Source: Gemmatimonadota bacterium
Lineage (GTDB): Bacteria > Gemmatimonadota > Gemmatimonadetes > Gemmatimonadales > Gemmatimonadaceae
Length of the DNA: 33,618 nt
Direction: 5' to 3'
NCBI GenBank assembly: GCA_027622655.1
Contig: JAQBYI010000034.1
Span: 1-33,618 of the forward strand
The notes under the pieces were generated by a model that was not told the origin of the DNA, searched no databases, and was given only the letters and a program-made list of their open reading frames with translations. Shown one piece after another: positions 7,453 to 16,305 of the stretch; within the stretch, counting starts at the first letter, position 1; each line of letters begins with the position of its first letter. The translations under genes and the position numbers were made by a program.

Positions 7453-9285
7453 CTATAGCTCGTCGTCCGGAATCGCGTCCATATCCACCGGAATCATCTG
7501 ATCTGCTTCTTCGGTGAAGATCTTCGAAGGTTCCGCCGGGCGTTCCTGCCCTTCCGGAATGTCGATCACCCCGAGGACAATCCGGCGGTGGATCGGATCC
7601 ACTTCGAGAACCCGAACGTTCATGGCCATTCCTTCCCAAGCCACGTCGACCGGGCTGTCCACGTTGACGCCCGACACGCCGAGGTGTGAGAGCGGAACGA
7701 ACCCTTCGATATCGTTGCCAATGTCGACGACGACGCCCTTGTCCATCAAGCGAACAACCTTGCCCGGCAGTTCCGTACCGACCGGATACGTCTCGCCGAT
7801 CTTCAGCCACGGATCGTCTTCAGCCTGCTTGAGACCGAGTGAGATTCGCTTGTTGTCGGCGTCAATGTTGAGGATGACCACGTTGACATCGTCACCCTTC
7901 TTCACCACATCCGACGGGTGCTGTACGCGCTTGGTCCAGCTCATGTCGGATATATGAATCAACCCGTCGATCCCGGGTTCGATCTCGACGAACGCGCCGA
8001 ACGACGTCAGGTTCCGCACCTTGCCGGAGAGACGCGTACCGACCGGATACTTCTGCGGAAGCACCATCCACGGATCCTGCTCGGTCTGCTTCATGCCGAG
8101 CGAAATCTTCTCTTCCGTCGGATCGACCTTGAGCACGACCGCTTCGATGGCCTCACCGATGGACACCAGCTTTGAAGGATGGCGCACATTGCGCGTCCAG
8201 CTCATCTCGCTGATGTGCACGAGGCCTTCGATGCCGGGCTCGAGCTCGATGAACGCCCCGTAGTTCGTAATCGAGACGACCTTCCCTGAGACTCGCGTGC
8301 CCACCGGGTACTTGGCGGCAACGTCCTTCCACGGATAGCTCTGCAACTGCTTGAGGCCGAGCGAGATACGCTCGCGCTCCCAGTCGATGTCGAGCACCTT
8401 GACCTCAAGCTCGGCGCCGATGGCCACCATTTCCGTCGGGTGCTGGATGCGGCCCCACGACATGTCGGTGATGTGCAGCAGGCCGTCGACTCCGCCGAGG
8501 TCGATGAACGCCCCGAAGTCGGTGATGTTCTTGACGACGCCCTTCCGCACCTGGTCCTTCTGCAGCTCCTTCATGAGCTTCTCGCGCTTTCCGGCGCGCT
8601 CGGTTTCCAGAATCACGCGGCGCGAAACGACGATGTTCCGCCGGCGCTTATTGAGCTTGATGATCTTGAACTCGTATTTCTGTCCGAGCAGATCGTCGAT
8701 GTTCGGCACACGACGAAGCGCGATCTGGGAGCCGGGCAGGAACGCATCGACACCCATGAGATCGACCACAACTCCGCCCTTGATCTTCTTGATGAGCACG
8801 CCTTCGACGGGCTGATCACTTTCGTATGCGACGCGGATCTTCTCCCACACTCGCATGAAGTCGGCTTTCTTCTTGGACAGCACGACCGAGCCTTCCTGAT
8901 CCTCGAGATGCTCGAGGAGGACTTCGACCTCGTCGCCGGGCTTGAGGTCCGGCATGTCCTTGAACTCTTCGAGCGGGATCGAGCCTTCCGACTTGAACCC
9001 GATGTCGAGGACGACGAGGTTGTCGCGCATCTCCAGCACCTTCGCCTTGACGATCTCACCCTCTTCGATCGCGGCGAGCGTGCCGTTGTACATATCCATC
9101 ATCGCCTCGTAGTCGGCCGACGAATATTCGTCTTCCTCGTAGAGCTCGGGGCGGCGATTGTTCAGGGGGCGAAGCTGCGCCTTTTGCAGGTCGCGCTTCT
9201 CGCGGGGGGTCAGTGCGCCAGGAAAGGCGTTTGCGTCCGGATTGTCGACGGCGTCTGACGGCGCGACGGGCGTTTCAGTGGTCAC
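7453..9285 (-). CDS. rpsA: 30S ribosomal protein S1
   Basis: A protein of about 610 residues that binds mRNA and helps recruit it to the 30S subunit. Six S1 (OB-fold) repeats can be recognised. The first two are the diverged ribosome-binding type. The third to fifth are near-identical in style, with DFGAFIDLGGVDGLLHITD, NYGAFIELEPGIEGLVHISE and SFGAFVEIEPGIDGLIHISD, and the sixth contains GVVVDIGNDIEGFVPLSH. An acidic tail ends the protein. The frame is open to a GTG at 9378, but a good promoter sits across that stretch, so I choose the GTG at 9285 (MTTETPVAPSDAV). Neither start has a Shine-Dalgarno, which is common for S1 genes, known in enterobacteria to be autoregulated. It lies downstream of cmk in the same direction, the widespread cmk-rpsA order. 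Confidence 0.93.
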   Translation of the reverse strand: MTTETPVAPSDAVDNPDANAFPGALTPREKRDLQKAQLRPLNNRRPELYEEDEYSSADYEAMMDMYNGTLAAIEEGEIVKAKVLEMRDNLVVLDIGFKSEGSIPLEEFKDMPDLKPGDEVEVLLEHLEDQEGSVVLSKKKADFMRVWEKIRVAYESDQPVEGVLIKKIKGGVVVDLMGVDAFLPGSQIALRRVPNIDDLLGQKYEFKIIKLNKRRRNIVVSRRVILETERAGKREKLMKELQKDQVRKGVVKNITDFGAFIDLGGVDGLLHITDMSWGRIQHPTEMVAIGAELEVKVLDIDWERERISLGLKQLQSYPWKDVAAKYPVGTRVSGKVVSITNYGAFIELEPGIEGLVHISEMSWTRNVRHPSKLVSIGEAIEAVVLKVDPTEEKISLGMKQTEQDPWMVLPQKYPVGTRLSGKVRNLTSFGAFVEIEPGIDGLIHISDMSWTKRVQHPSDVVKKGDDVNVVILNIDADNKRISLGLKQAEDDPWLKIGETYPVGTELPGKVVRLMDKGVVVDIGNDIEGFVPLSHLGVSGVNVDSPVDVAWEGMAMNVRVLEVDPIHRRIVLGVIDIPEGQERPAEPSKIFTEEADQMIPVDMDAIPDDEL

Positions 9286-9366
9286 GTGAGTTGTTCGCGA
9301 AGGGTCCGGCTCGTCGCGACGAGGCGTGGGTTGGACGGAAGATCCGGAGATTTTCCGGAGCCTGTA

Positions 9367-9395
9367 AATATGGTCCACTCCACGAGTTAGGTCAA
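9367..9395 (-). promoter_or_regulatory. rpsA promoter
   Basis: On the minus strand TTGACC (9395-9390) and CATATT (9372-9367) are separated by 17 nt, matching the sigma-70 consensus at 5/6 and 4/6 positions. Transcription would start near 9360. The RNA would begin with a small hairpin made by CCGGA and TCCGG (9358-9344), then a leader of about 75 nt before the GTG at 9285. This argues against the upstream GTG at 9378 as the rpsA start. Confidence 0.5.
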
Positions 9396-9417
9396 CCGCA
9401 GAAGAGCATCACGACCC

Positions 9418-9440
9418 CTCGCTCGCTCGCTCGCTCGCTC
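9418..9440. repeat. CTCG tetranucleotide microsatellite
   Basis: Nearly six uninterrupted CTCG units (23 nt) on the plus strand, extended by a looser CT/CG run to about 9450. The repeat lies in the 86-nt stretch between the cmk stop and the rpsA promoter, about 22 nt upstream of the rpsA -35 element. Such repeats can change length by slippage; whether this one affects rpsA is unknown. Confidence 0.8.
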
Positions 9441-9464
9441 TCTCGCGCGCTGGCCCCGATCCCC

Positions 9465-10178
9465 CTATCGGCCGCCAGCGTCCGGGCTCGGCGCCGATCC
9501 AGATCTCTGAATGCGATCGCGGGCGAGGTCGACGATTCGCGCCACCTGCTCCGCCGGACTCAACCGTGTCGTGTCCACATGCACCGCATCGTCCGCCGGC
9601 TGTGTTTGTCTCGCGTCGCGGGCGTCGCGTGCCGTGAGCTCGCCCGTTTCGCGGGCGAGTTCATCATCCGACGGTATGCGGCCAAGTAACTCGATACTTC
9701 GACGATGGGCTCGCACCTCGGGGTCCGCCACCAGCCAGATCTTCAGCGCAGCGTCTGGGAATACCGCCGTCCCCATGTCGCGTCCGTCGACGACAATCGC
9801 GCCGATTTGGGCGCACTCGCGCATCTTCTCGTTCACCCACTCCCGTACGCTCTGCATCCGTGCAACGAGACTGACGTTCGCAGTGACCTCCTCGCCGCGG
9901 AGTTCGGCATCGGCAGCGGATCCATCAACCCACGCCTCGAAAACGCCGTCCGCCGGGTGAACCGTCACGCTTCGCGCGGCGTCGAGCACCGACTCTTCGC
10001 TCCAATCCGCGGAATCTCCGCCGACTCGAAGCCGTGCGGCGGTTGCTGCGCGGTATAGGGCGCCCGAATCCGCCTGCCGGAACCCCAGTGCCACCGCAAC
10101 CGCGCGCGCCGTGCTCGACTTTCCGGACGCCGCCGGGCCGTCGATGGCGATAACGAATCGAGATTCAGTCAGCGACAT
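9465..10178 (-). CDS. cmk: Cytidylate kinase
   Basis: A 237-residue kinase that phosphorylates CMP and dCMP with ATP. The P-loop AIDGPAASGKSSTARA follows the first few residues. DGRDMGTAVFPDA and the KIWLVADPEVRAHRR block are typical of Cmk. The length is near the usual 220-230 residues, with a short Ser/Pro-rich tail. The open frame extends further upstream, but homology starts at MSLTESRFVIAIDGP, so I use the ATG at 10178. This overlaps the aroA end by 14 nt and suggests coupling. aroA-cmk-rpsA is a known gene order. No hairpin terminator is seen after the stop. Confidence 0.93.
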   Translation of the reverse strand: MSLTESRFVIAIDGPAASGKSSTARAVAVALGFRQADSGALYRAATAARLRVGGDSADWSEESVLDAARSVTVHPADGVFEAWVDGSAADAELRGEEVTANVSLVARMQSVREWVNEKMRECAQIGAIVVDGRDMGTAVFPDAALKIWLVADPEVRAHRRSIELLGRIPSDDELARETGELTARDARDARQTQPADDAVHVDTTRLSPAEQVARIVDLARDRIQRSGSAPSPDAGGR

Positions 10179-11424
10179 ATGCCAAATCGGTCCAGAAGTT
10201 CGGATACGACACGGCCACGCAATTCGGGTCATCAATCGTGATACGTCCACCGGTCGCTGCGCCCAATACGCCGAACGCCATGGCGATACGGTGATCACCT
10301 CCTGTTTCCACTCGGCCAGCCAGGGGGCGGTCGGAACCGCGGACAACGAACCCATCTTCAAGTTCCTCGGCCTCCGCCCCGACGGCACGCAGGTTCCGGA
10401 CGACGAGTGCGATGCGATCACTCTCCTTCACCCGCAGTTCGGCCGCACCCGTGACGCGCGTCTCACCGTCTGCCCGCGCTGCCACGCACGCGAGCACGGG
10501 GAGCTCGTCAATCAGCGACGGAACTTCCGAACCGTCGATCGTTGTCGCCCGCAGTACCCGCGGCGCCACAACCAGCGTGGCCGTCGGTTCACCGCCGACG
10601 TCTTTCATGTCTTCCCAACCGATGCGCACTCCCATTCTCTCGAGCACACGCAGCGCGCCAGTGCGGGACGGGTTGGCACACACGCCAGCAAGCGTCACGT
10701 CGCCACCCGTGGCCATCGCAGCGAGTGCGGCGAAGAACACAGCCGACGACGGATCGCCTGGGACGTCCACGTCAAGCGCGGCAATCGGCGCCCCGGGGAT
10801 GAGCGTCGCCACTGTTCCTTCGCTCCGCACATCCACGCCTCGAAGCCGCATCATCCTTTCCGTGTGGTCGCGCGTCGGCACGGGTTCGTGGACTTCGACT
10901 GGCACACCGGCGGTGAATCCGGCGAGAAGAATCGCGCTTTTGACCTGCGCGCTGGCGGACTCGCTGAACCACGTGAGTCCCTGAAGCGCCGCACCGGTAA
11001 TCGACATTGGGAGTCCATCGTCGCCGTCGAACGAAAAACTCGCACCCATTGCGCCGAGCGGCTTGGCAACCCGTCTCATCGGCCGCGCGCTCAAGCTGGC
11101 ATCACCAACCACTCGTGAGGTAAACGGGAGTGCGGCGAGAACGCCGCTGATCAGCCGTGTTGTCGTCCCGCTGTTTCCTGCGTCAAGATCAGCAATCGGG
11201 GCCGATAGGGCGTGTGGCCCCGATCCGAGGACGAGAATGCTCCCGTCGTCCTGCGCAACCACACTGACACCGAGTCCGCGCAGCACGCCTGCCGTACTCT
11301 GGATGTCCGCCGAATTCAGAATACCGCGGATTCGCGACTGACCGTCGGCGAGCGCACTCAGAATCAGCGCACGGTGCGAAATGCTCTTGTCGCCCGGAAT
11401 TCGTACCCCACCGCGCACGAGCAT
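10165..11424 (-). CDS. aroA: 3-phosphoshikimate 1-carboxyvinyltransferase (EPSP synthase)
   Basis: A 419-residue enzyme of the shikimate pathway that transfers the enolpyruvyl group of phosphoenolpyruvate to shikimate 3-phosphate. Near the start is RIPGDKSISHRALILSAL, containing the conserved Lys (Lys13) of the PEP/S3P site. DAGNSGTTTRL is the second signature, and SLIDELPVLACVAA followed by RVKESDRI the third. The open frame extends to 11529 inside dapD; the ATG at 11424, two bases after the dapD stop, gives the canonical N-terminus and is chosen. It is expressed with diaminopimelate genes rather than with the other aromatic genes of the window. Confidence 0.94.
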   Translation of the reverse strand: MLVRGGVRIPGDKSISHRALILSALADGQSRIRGILNSADIQSTAGVLRGLGVSVVAQDDGSILVLGSGPHALSAPIADLDAGNSGTTTRLISGVLAALPFTSRVVGDASLSARPMRRVAKPLGAMGASFSFDGDDGLPMSITGAALQGLTWFSESASAQVKSAILLAGFTAGVPVEVHEPVPTRDHTERMMRLRGVDVRSEGTVATLIPGAPIAALDVDVPGDPSSAVFFAALAAMATGGDVTLAGVCANPSRTGALRVLERMGVRIGWEDMKDVGGEPTATLVVAPRVLRATTIDGSEVPSLIDELPVLACVAARADGETRVTGAAELRVKESDRIALVVRNLRAVGAEAEELEDGFVVRGSDRPLAGRVETGGDHRIAMAFGVLGAATGGRITIDDPNCVAVSYPNFWTDLAYVAD

Positions 11425-11426
11425 AG

Positions 11427-12290
11427 CTAGCGGAGCCAGGACTCGAGTGCGGTCGCCAAATCTGTCTTGTCGTCCCGGTATTTCACGATGACGGGCGTCT
11501 GTATGGATATCCCAAGCTCCGGATTCCATGGCGTCCTCACCGCGCGAGCGCCGGGCACAACGACAGCATCAGCGGGGATTTCGAGAGGCGCGTCGACCGT
11601 TCCACGATATGCGCACTCATTGACCAGATCGAACACCGGCGTCCCCCGCGTGAGCACGACGCCGGCACCGAGCACCGCACGAGCGCGAACGACTGTGCCT
11701 TCGTAAACGCCGCAGTTCCCGCCAACTATCACGTCGTCCTCGATGATCACTGGCGCGGCATTGACAGGCTCGAGGACGCCCCCGATCTGAGCAGCGGCAC
11801 TGAGATGCACTCGCGCCCCGACCTGCGCGCACGAACCCACGAGCGCGTGCGAGTCCACCATGGTGCCAGCTCCGATCCACGCGCCGACGTTCACATACAT
11901 CGGTGGCATGCAGACAACGCCGGCAGCCACATACGCGCCACGGCGAATGGTCGATCCGCCGGGAACGATGCGTACCCCCGCGCCGACGTCGAACCGTCGA
12001 GGCGGCACGGTGGCCTTGTCAACAAACGAGAACACGCCATCGGTTGGCGAAAGATCTGCGAGCGAACCAAACCGAAACGCCAGCAGGATGCCTTGCTTGA
12101 CCCACGGTACGGCACGCCAGACACCCGACGCTTCACGCTCTGCGGCGCGCAGCGTTCCCGATTCGAGCTGCGAGAGCAACGACTCAATGACGTCGAACGC
12201 GTCGGATGGGGCCGGACTTCCGGCCGGAAGAGCCGCCATCTCCGCGATTCGCTCGGAAAGCCGGGTCGCGTCGAAACTCACCGGCGTCAC
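11427..12290 (-). CDS. dapD: 2,3,4,5-tetrahydropyridine-2,6-dicarboxylate N-succinyltransferase
   Basis: A 287-residue acyltransferase that succinylates tetrahydrodipicolinate in the succinylase branch of diaminopimelate synthesis. After an N-terminal helical part (about 1-100) comes a left-handed parallel beta-helix of hexapeptide repeats. It contains GTMVDSHALVGSCAQVG and GGVLEPVNAAPVIIEDD, both close to E. coli DapD rather than to acetylase-type DapH. The GTG start shares a GTGA overlap with the dapA stop. A DapE-like desuccinylase lies in the same operon, which supports the succinyl route. The aminotransferase (dapC) and epimerase (dapF) are not in this window. Confidence 0.92.
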   Translation of the reverse strand: MTPVSFDATRLSERIAEMAALPAGSPAPSDAFDVIESLLSQLESGTLRAAEREASGVWRAVPWVKQGILLAFRFGSLADLSPTDGVFSFVDKATVPPRRFDVGAGVRIVPGGSTIRRGAYVAAGVVCMPPMYVNVGAWIGAGTMVDSHALVGSCAQVGARVHLSAAAQIGGVLEPVNAAPVIIEDDVIVGGNCGVYEGTVVRARAVLGAGVVLTRGTPVFDLVNECAYRGTVDAPLEIPADAVVVPGARAVRTPWNPELGISIQTPVIVKYRDDKTDLATALESWLR

Positions 12291-13180
12291 GCTGCGATCG
12301 CTCCGGCCGCGACGAGCGCGGCTCGGAGCAGGGCGTCGTTGCGCGGATCCATGGGCACGAGCGGAAGCCTCAGAGTGTTCCCAATTCGGCCCAGCATGGC
12401 CAGCGCAGCCTTGGCGGGAAGCGGATTGGATTCGACAAACGCCGCGCTGAAAATCGGCGTGAGGTTGAGGTGATGCTCGCGTGCACGAGCAAAGTCACCT
12501 CGGAGCGCCGCCTCGCAGAGTTGCGACATGGGCCGCGGCACGAGGTTGGAGACAACTGAGATGATCCCCTGCCCGCCTGCGGCAATCAGCCCGAGCGTGA
12601 GCGCGTCGTCGCCGGAGATCACGGCGAAGTTCGACGGTCGGCCCCGGATAATCTCCGACATCTGAGCGAGATCGCCCGAGGCCTCCTTGACGGCGATAAT
12701 GTTCGCATGCTCGGCGAGAGCCAGCGTTGTCTCGGCAGCCATGTTGCTCGCCGTCCGCCCTGGAACATTGTAGAGCACTATCGGCAACGGCGACGCGTCG
12801 GCGATCGCGCGAAAGTGTGCGATGATTCCGCGCTGGGGCGGCTTGCTGTACGCCGGCGATACATGCAGCAGGTGCGTTGCTCCCACGTTCGCCATCGCGC
12901 GAGATGTGGCAATTGCGAGCACTGTATCGTTGCCGCCGGCACCGGCAATCACCGGCACCCGGCCGGCGGCCTGGTCGACGCAAACCCGGACGACGCCGAC
13001 GCGTTCATCGAGCGACAAGGTTGCCGCCTCGCCTGTAGAACCTACCGGCACGAGGCCATTCACTCCCTCGGCGATCTGCCAATCAATGAGCGTACGGTAG
13101 GCGGCTTCATCGAATGAGCCATCGGGCGTGAACGGAGTCACGAGTGCCGTGTGGCAGCCGGTAAGGAGTGCCGTGGTCAT
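12287..13180 (-). CDS. dapA: 4-hydroxy-tetrahydrodipicolinate synthase
   Basis: A 297-residue TIM-barrel enzyme condensing pyruvate with aspartate semialdehyde, the committed step to diaminopimelate and lysine. LVPVGSTGEAATLS is the family GTTGE-type motif. YNVPGRTASN contains the catalytic Tyr, and IAVKEASGDL holds the Lys that forms the Schiff base with pyruvate. The length matches the usual 290-300 residues. The ATG shares an ATGA overlap with dapB upstream, and its stop overlaps dapD. Feedback by lysine is common in the family but cannot be read here. Confidence 0.94.
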   Translation of the reverse strand: MTTALLTGCHTALVTPFTPDGSFDEAAYRTLIDWQIAEGVNGLVPVGSTGEAATLSLDERVGVVRVCVDQAAGRVPVIAGAGGNDTVLAIATSRAMANVGATHLLHVSPAYSKPPQRGIIAHFRAIADASPLPIVLYNVPGRTASNMAAETTLALAEHANIIAVKEASGDLAQMSEIIRGRPSNFAVISGDDALTLGLIAAGGQGIISVVSNLVPRPMSQLCEAALRGDFARAREHHLNLTPIFSAAFVESNPLPAKAALAMLGRIGNTLRLPLVPMDPRNDALLRAALVAAGAIAA

Positions 13181-13878
13181 TTCGAGCCTCCGAGCAAGTC
13201 ATCCATCGTGAACACGCCCTTGCGTCCCACTATCCAGCGCGCCGCGGCGAGTGCCCCAGCAGCAAATACGCGACGGTCACGCGCTGTGTGGGTGAGTCGA
13301 ATCTGCTCGAACGCGCCATCGAAGATGATCTCGTGCGTTCCCGGCACGTGACCCGTTCGCACACTCGTGACCGGCACATCGGCGCCAAGGCCGTCTCGTG
13401 CCCGGCCGGCCAACAATCGTGCAGTGCCGGACGGCGCATCCTTTTTTGCCGCATGGTGCGTGTCAATGATGTGCGCATCGAATACTCCGGGCGTGCGGGC
13501 GAACTCGGCTGAAGCACACTCAACGATGCGGGCAAATATCTGCACGCCTAGCGAGAAGTTGGGGGACCAGAGCAGCGCTCCGTCACCTGCAGCGACAGCA
13601 GCAGACACGGCGGCGAGTTCGGCGTCCCAGCCGGTCGTTCCGCAGACGACTGCAACACCGGCACGAGCACACGCAGAAACGTTCGCCGCCGCCGCGGACG
13701 GTACGGTGAACTCGATCGCCACTTCCGCGCCGGCCAACTGAACATCCGTCGGGCCAGTGCGCGTGACCTCATGCTCGCCAAGGAACGCCACGACATCGAA
13801 CCCGGCGTCCGGCGCGAGCTCACGCACGGCGCGCCCCATTTTTCCATCGCCGATGACAGCGAGTTTCGTCGGCGTCAC
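13177..13878 (-). CDS. dapB: 4-hydroxy-tetrahydrodipicolinate reductase
   Basis: A 233-residue NAD(P)H-dependent reductase following DapA. The nucleotide-binding turn is VIGDGKMGRAV near the N-terminus. EFTVPSA, CGTTGW and the active-site block THHAAKKDAPSGTA follow in the usual order. The frame is open to 13920, but a GTG at 13878 makes a GTGA overlap with the lysC stop and gives the natural N-terminus (MTPTKLAVIGDG), so it is chosen. It is slightly shorter than E. coli DapB (273 residues), as in many bacteria. It belongs to the asd-lysC-dapB-dapA-dapD chain. Confidence 0.93.
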   Translation of the reverse strand: MTPTKLAVIGDGKMGRAVRELAPDAGFDVVAFLGEHEVTRTGPTDVQLAGAEVAIEFTVPSAAAANVSACARAGVAVVCGTTGWDAELAAVSAAVAAGDGALLWSPNFSLGVQIFARIVECASAEFARTPGVFDAHIIDTHHAAKKDAPSGTARLLAGRARDGLGADVPVTSVRTGHVPGTHEIIFDGAFEQIRLTHTARDRRVFAAGALAAARWIVGRKGVFTMDDLLGGSK

Positions 13879-15236
13879 GCGGCAGACCGCCGCGGGAAAA
13901 ACTCGTCGTGCAGTCGGCACATGATCGCTGACACCTCCGTGGCGTCGACGATCAGGGTGAGATTGATGCCCGTCGCGCTGAGCGAGAGCATGTGCAATCG
14001 TACGTCTCCGACGGCGGCGAGCGCGCGCGCCATGGTTGGGCTGCTCTCACCAAGCCCGGCGCCGACGAGTGCCACGATCCCGCGACCACGTTCCACACCA
14101 ACGTCTCCGAACACGCGGAGCTGAGCGACAACGTCGTCGAGATACTGATCATCGTCCACAGTCAGCGAAACCGACACCTCGGACGTCGCAACGACATCAA
14201 CCGACGTCTTGTTCCGTTCGAAAACCTCGAATATTCCGCGAAGGATTCCCGGTGCGGCGAGCATGCGATGAGATCGCACCTTTACGATGACGACGTTGCT
14301 CTTCCCCGCGATGGCTCGGACGGCGCTGCGCGGCGCATCGAAAGTGATCCGCGTGCCGTTCCCGGAAGGCCGGTGAGAATTGAAGATGAACACCGGAATC
14401 CCACGCCGAACGGCCGGCGCGATCGTGCTCGGATGGAGCACCTTCGCGCCGAATGTCGCGAGTTCTGCCGCCTCGTCGAATCGAATGTGCTCGATGAGAC
14501 GGGCGTCCTCGACCACCTTCGGGTCGGCCGTGAGCAATCCATCAACGTCAGTCCAGATTTCGATCGCTTCGGCTTCGAGCGCGGCGCCGACGAGCGCGGC
14601 ACTGAAATCCGATCCACCGCGGCCGAGCGTCGTGGTGATTCCGTCCTTCGTCGCACCGATGTAGCCGCCGAGGACCGGGACGCAACCGTCGCGAACCAGG
14701 GCCGCGACATGCTCGCGTGCGGCGAGCGCAATGAGTTCCTCCCGCGGCTCGGCACGGCCGAACGCCGCGTCCGTCACCATCACATCCCGAGCGTCAACAT
14801 GTCGCGCGACAACTCCAGCGCGAACGAGCGCAGCGACAACGATCGGTGCCGACGCCCGTTCGCCGACGGCAGCGAACGCGTCGAGTGACCTCGGGGTCAC
14901 GTGGCCCAGGACCGAAAGCGCCTCGCTCAAGTGGGCCAGTTCATCAAACAACGCGCTCTCATCGGCAGCAAGGTCGTTCGTTTCGGGACCGTCGCCGAGC
15001 AGTTCGTACAGCACGCGAAGATGGCGAGTGCGCAGTGACTCGACCTGTGCGATCGCCGACACGAGGTTCCCCGAGGCAGCCTGGGCCGCCATCGCGAGCA
15101 ATTCGCTTGTCGCGCCTCCAAGTGCGGACAAGACCACGACCGGCGCCCTCGGCGCTCGCCCCGCGATAATGTCCACGGTGCGCCGGATCGCGCTCGCGTC
15201 GCCGACGGACGTCCCGCCGAATTTCATGACGATCAT
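13875..15236 (-). CDS. lysC: Aspartate kinase
   Basis: A 453-residue monofunctional aspartokinase phosphorylating aspartate, the first step to lysine, threonine and methionine. The kinase start MIVMKFGGTSVGDASA is canonical. TLGRGGSDFSAAL and IWTDVDGLLTADPK are the substrate and nucleotide signatures. The last roughly 150 residues form two ACT domains, with VSLTVDDDQYLD in the first, and are the likely site of allosteric control by lysine or threonine. There is no homoserine dehydrogenase domain. The ATG shares an ATGA overlap with the asd stop. No lysine riboswitch is visible upstream; the operon starts at tRNA genes. Confidence 0.94.
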   Translation of the reverse strand: MIVMKFGGTSVGDASAIRRTVDIIAGRAPRAPVVVLSALGGATSELLAMAAQAASGNLVSAIAQVESLRTRHLRVLYELLGDGPETNDLAADESALFDELAHLSEALSVLGHVTPRSLDAFAAVGERASAPIVVAALVRAGVVARHVDARDVMVTDAAFGRAEPREELIALAAREHVAALVRDGCVPVLGGYIGATKDGITTTLGRGGSDFSAALVGAALEAEAIEIWTDVDGLLTADPKVVEDARLIEHIRFDEAAELATFGAKVLHPSTIAPAVRRGIPVFIFNSHRPSGNGTRITFDAPRSAVRAIAGKSNVVIVKVRSHRMLAAPGILRGIFEVFERNKTSVDVVATSEVSVSLTVDDDQYLDDVVAQLRVFGDVGVERGRGIVALVGAGLGESSPTMARALAAVGDVRLHMLSLSATGINLTLIVDATEVSAIMCRLHDEFFPRRSAA

Positions 15237-16303
15237 GCGGACCCGGGACGCGCCAGCATGCCGCGAGCGACCAGCAGCTCGGCGTTGAGAATCGAGCCGC
15301 CGGCCGCGCCGCGAATCGTATTGTGCCCCATCGCCACGAACTTGACGTGGAGTATCGGGTCGGCGCGCATCCGTCCGACCGAAACCGTCATTCCCCGTCC
15401 GAGCATCGCATCGCGCCGAGGCTGCGGGTGCGTAGGCTCGGTGAAGTAATGAAGTGGCACGTCAGGAGCCGATGGCAGTCCGCGCACGTCAGGCGCACCA
15501 CGCCACTCCCGCATGGCGGCGATTGCCTCCTCTGGACTCGGCTGCTTTTCAAAGCCGACGGACATCACCACAGTATGCCCGTTCTCCACGGGCACCCGAT
15601 TGGCGTGCGCGCTAACCACGAACGGCGCCGACTCGACGGACGCGCCGTTGAACCGCCCCAGCATCTTCTGCATTTCCCGCTCGATCTTCGGCTCTTCATC
15701 GCCGATGTACGGGATAACGTTGCCAAGAATATCTAGCGACGGCACACCCGGATAACCGGCACCTGAGACAGCCTGCATCGTTGCGGCAAACACCGTGCGC
15801 ACGCCGAATGCTTCGTGAAGCGGCGCCAGCGCGACGGTAGCCACGGTGGCCGCGCAATTCGCATTCGTCACGATGGCGCCCGTCCAGCCGCGCGCGCTGC
15901 GTTGCACGTCGATCAGATCGAGATGCCCGGCGTTTACCTCCGGGATCACAAGCGGCACGTCTGCATCCATGCGAAAGTTTTTCGCGTTGCTGAGTACGAA
16001 TCGTCCCGCGCGCGCGAAGGCCGGCTCGATTTCGCCGGCGACGGCGGCATCAAGCGCTGAAAAGACCAGTGGTGACCCCACCCGAGTTACGTCGCACGGA
16101 AGGACCGTCAATGCGGCAGCGGCGGCCGGAACGGAGCCCTCGAGCCAGTTGGCGGCTTCTGCGTACCGCTTGCCGGCCGACCGTTCTGACGCCGCTACTT
16201 CGGCGACCCTGAACCACGGATGACCGTCGAGCAGACGAATGAAAGTCTGACCGACTGCGCCGGTGGCGCCGAGAACGGCAATCGGTATGCGCGTGTCAGC
16301 CAT
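15233..16303 (-). CDS. asd: Aspartate-semialdehyde dehydrogenase
   Basis: A 356-residue NADPH-dependent enzyme reducing aspartyl phosphate to the semialdehyde. The nucleotide-binding turn VLGATGAVGQTF is at 10-21. The catalytic Cys is Cys150 in VTNANCAAT, and His243 in RVPVENGHTV is the likely acid/base. The stretch AVSGAGYPGVPSLDILGNVIPYIGDEEPKIE resembles the archaeal/fungal branch of the family more than E. coli Asd. The frame is open to 16564, but the ATG at 16303, two bases after the upstream stop, gives the true N-terminus (MADTRIPIAVLG). It feeds both LysC-derived branches and DapA in the same operon. Confidence 0.93.
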   Translation of the reverse strand: MADTRIPIAVLGATGAVGQTFIRLLDGHPWFRVAEVAASERSAGKRYAEAANWLEGSVPAAAAALTVLPCDVTRVGSPLVFSALDAAVAGEIEPAFARAGRFVLSNAKNFRMDADVPLVIPEVNAGHLDLIDVQRSARGWTGAIVTNANCAATVATVALAPLHEAFGVRTVFAATMQAVSGAGYPGVPSLDILGNVIPYIGDEEPKIEREMQKMLGRFNGASVESAPFVVSAHANRVPVENGHTVVMSVGFEKQPSPEEAIAAMREWRGAPDVRGLPSAPDVPLHYFTEPTHPQPRRDAMLGRGMTVSVGRMRADPILHVKFVAMGHNTIRGAAGGSILNAELLVARGMLARPGSA

Positions 16304-16305
16304 AG

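Noticed and set aside
9286-9378. A 31-residue N-terminal extension of ribosomal protein S1
   Set aside because: A good -35/-10 pair overlaps the upstream GTG, so that GTG would not be in the transcript.
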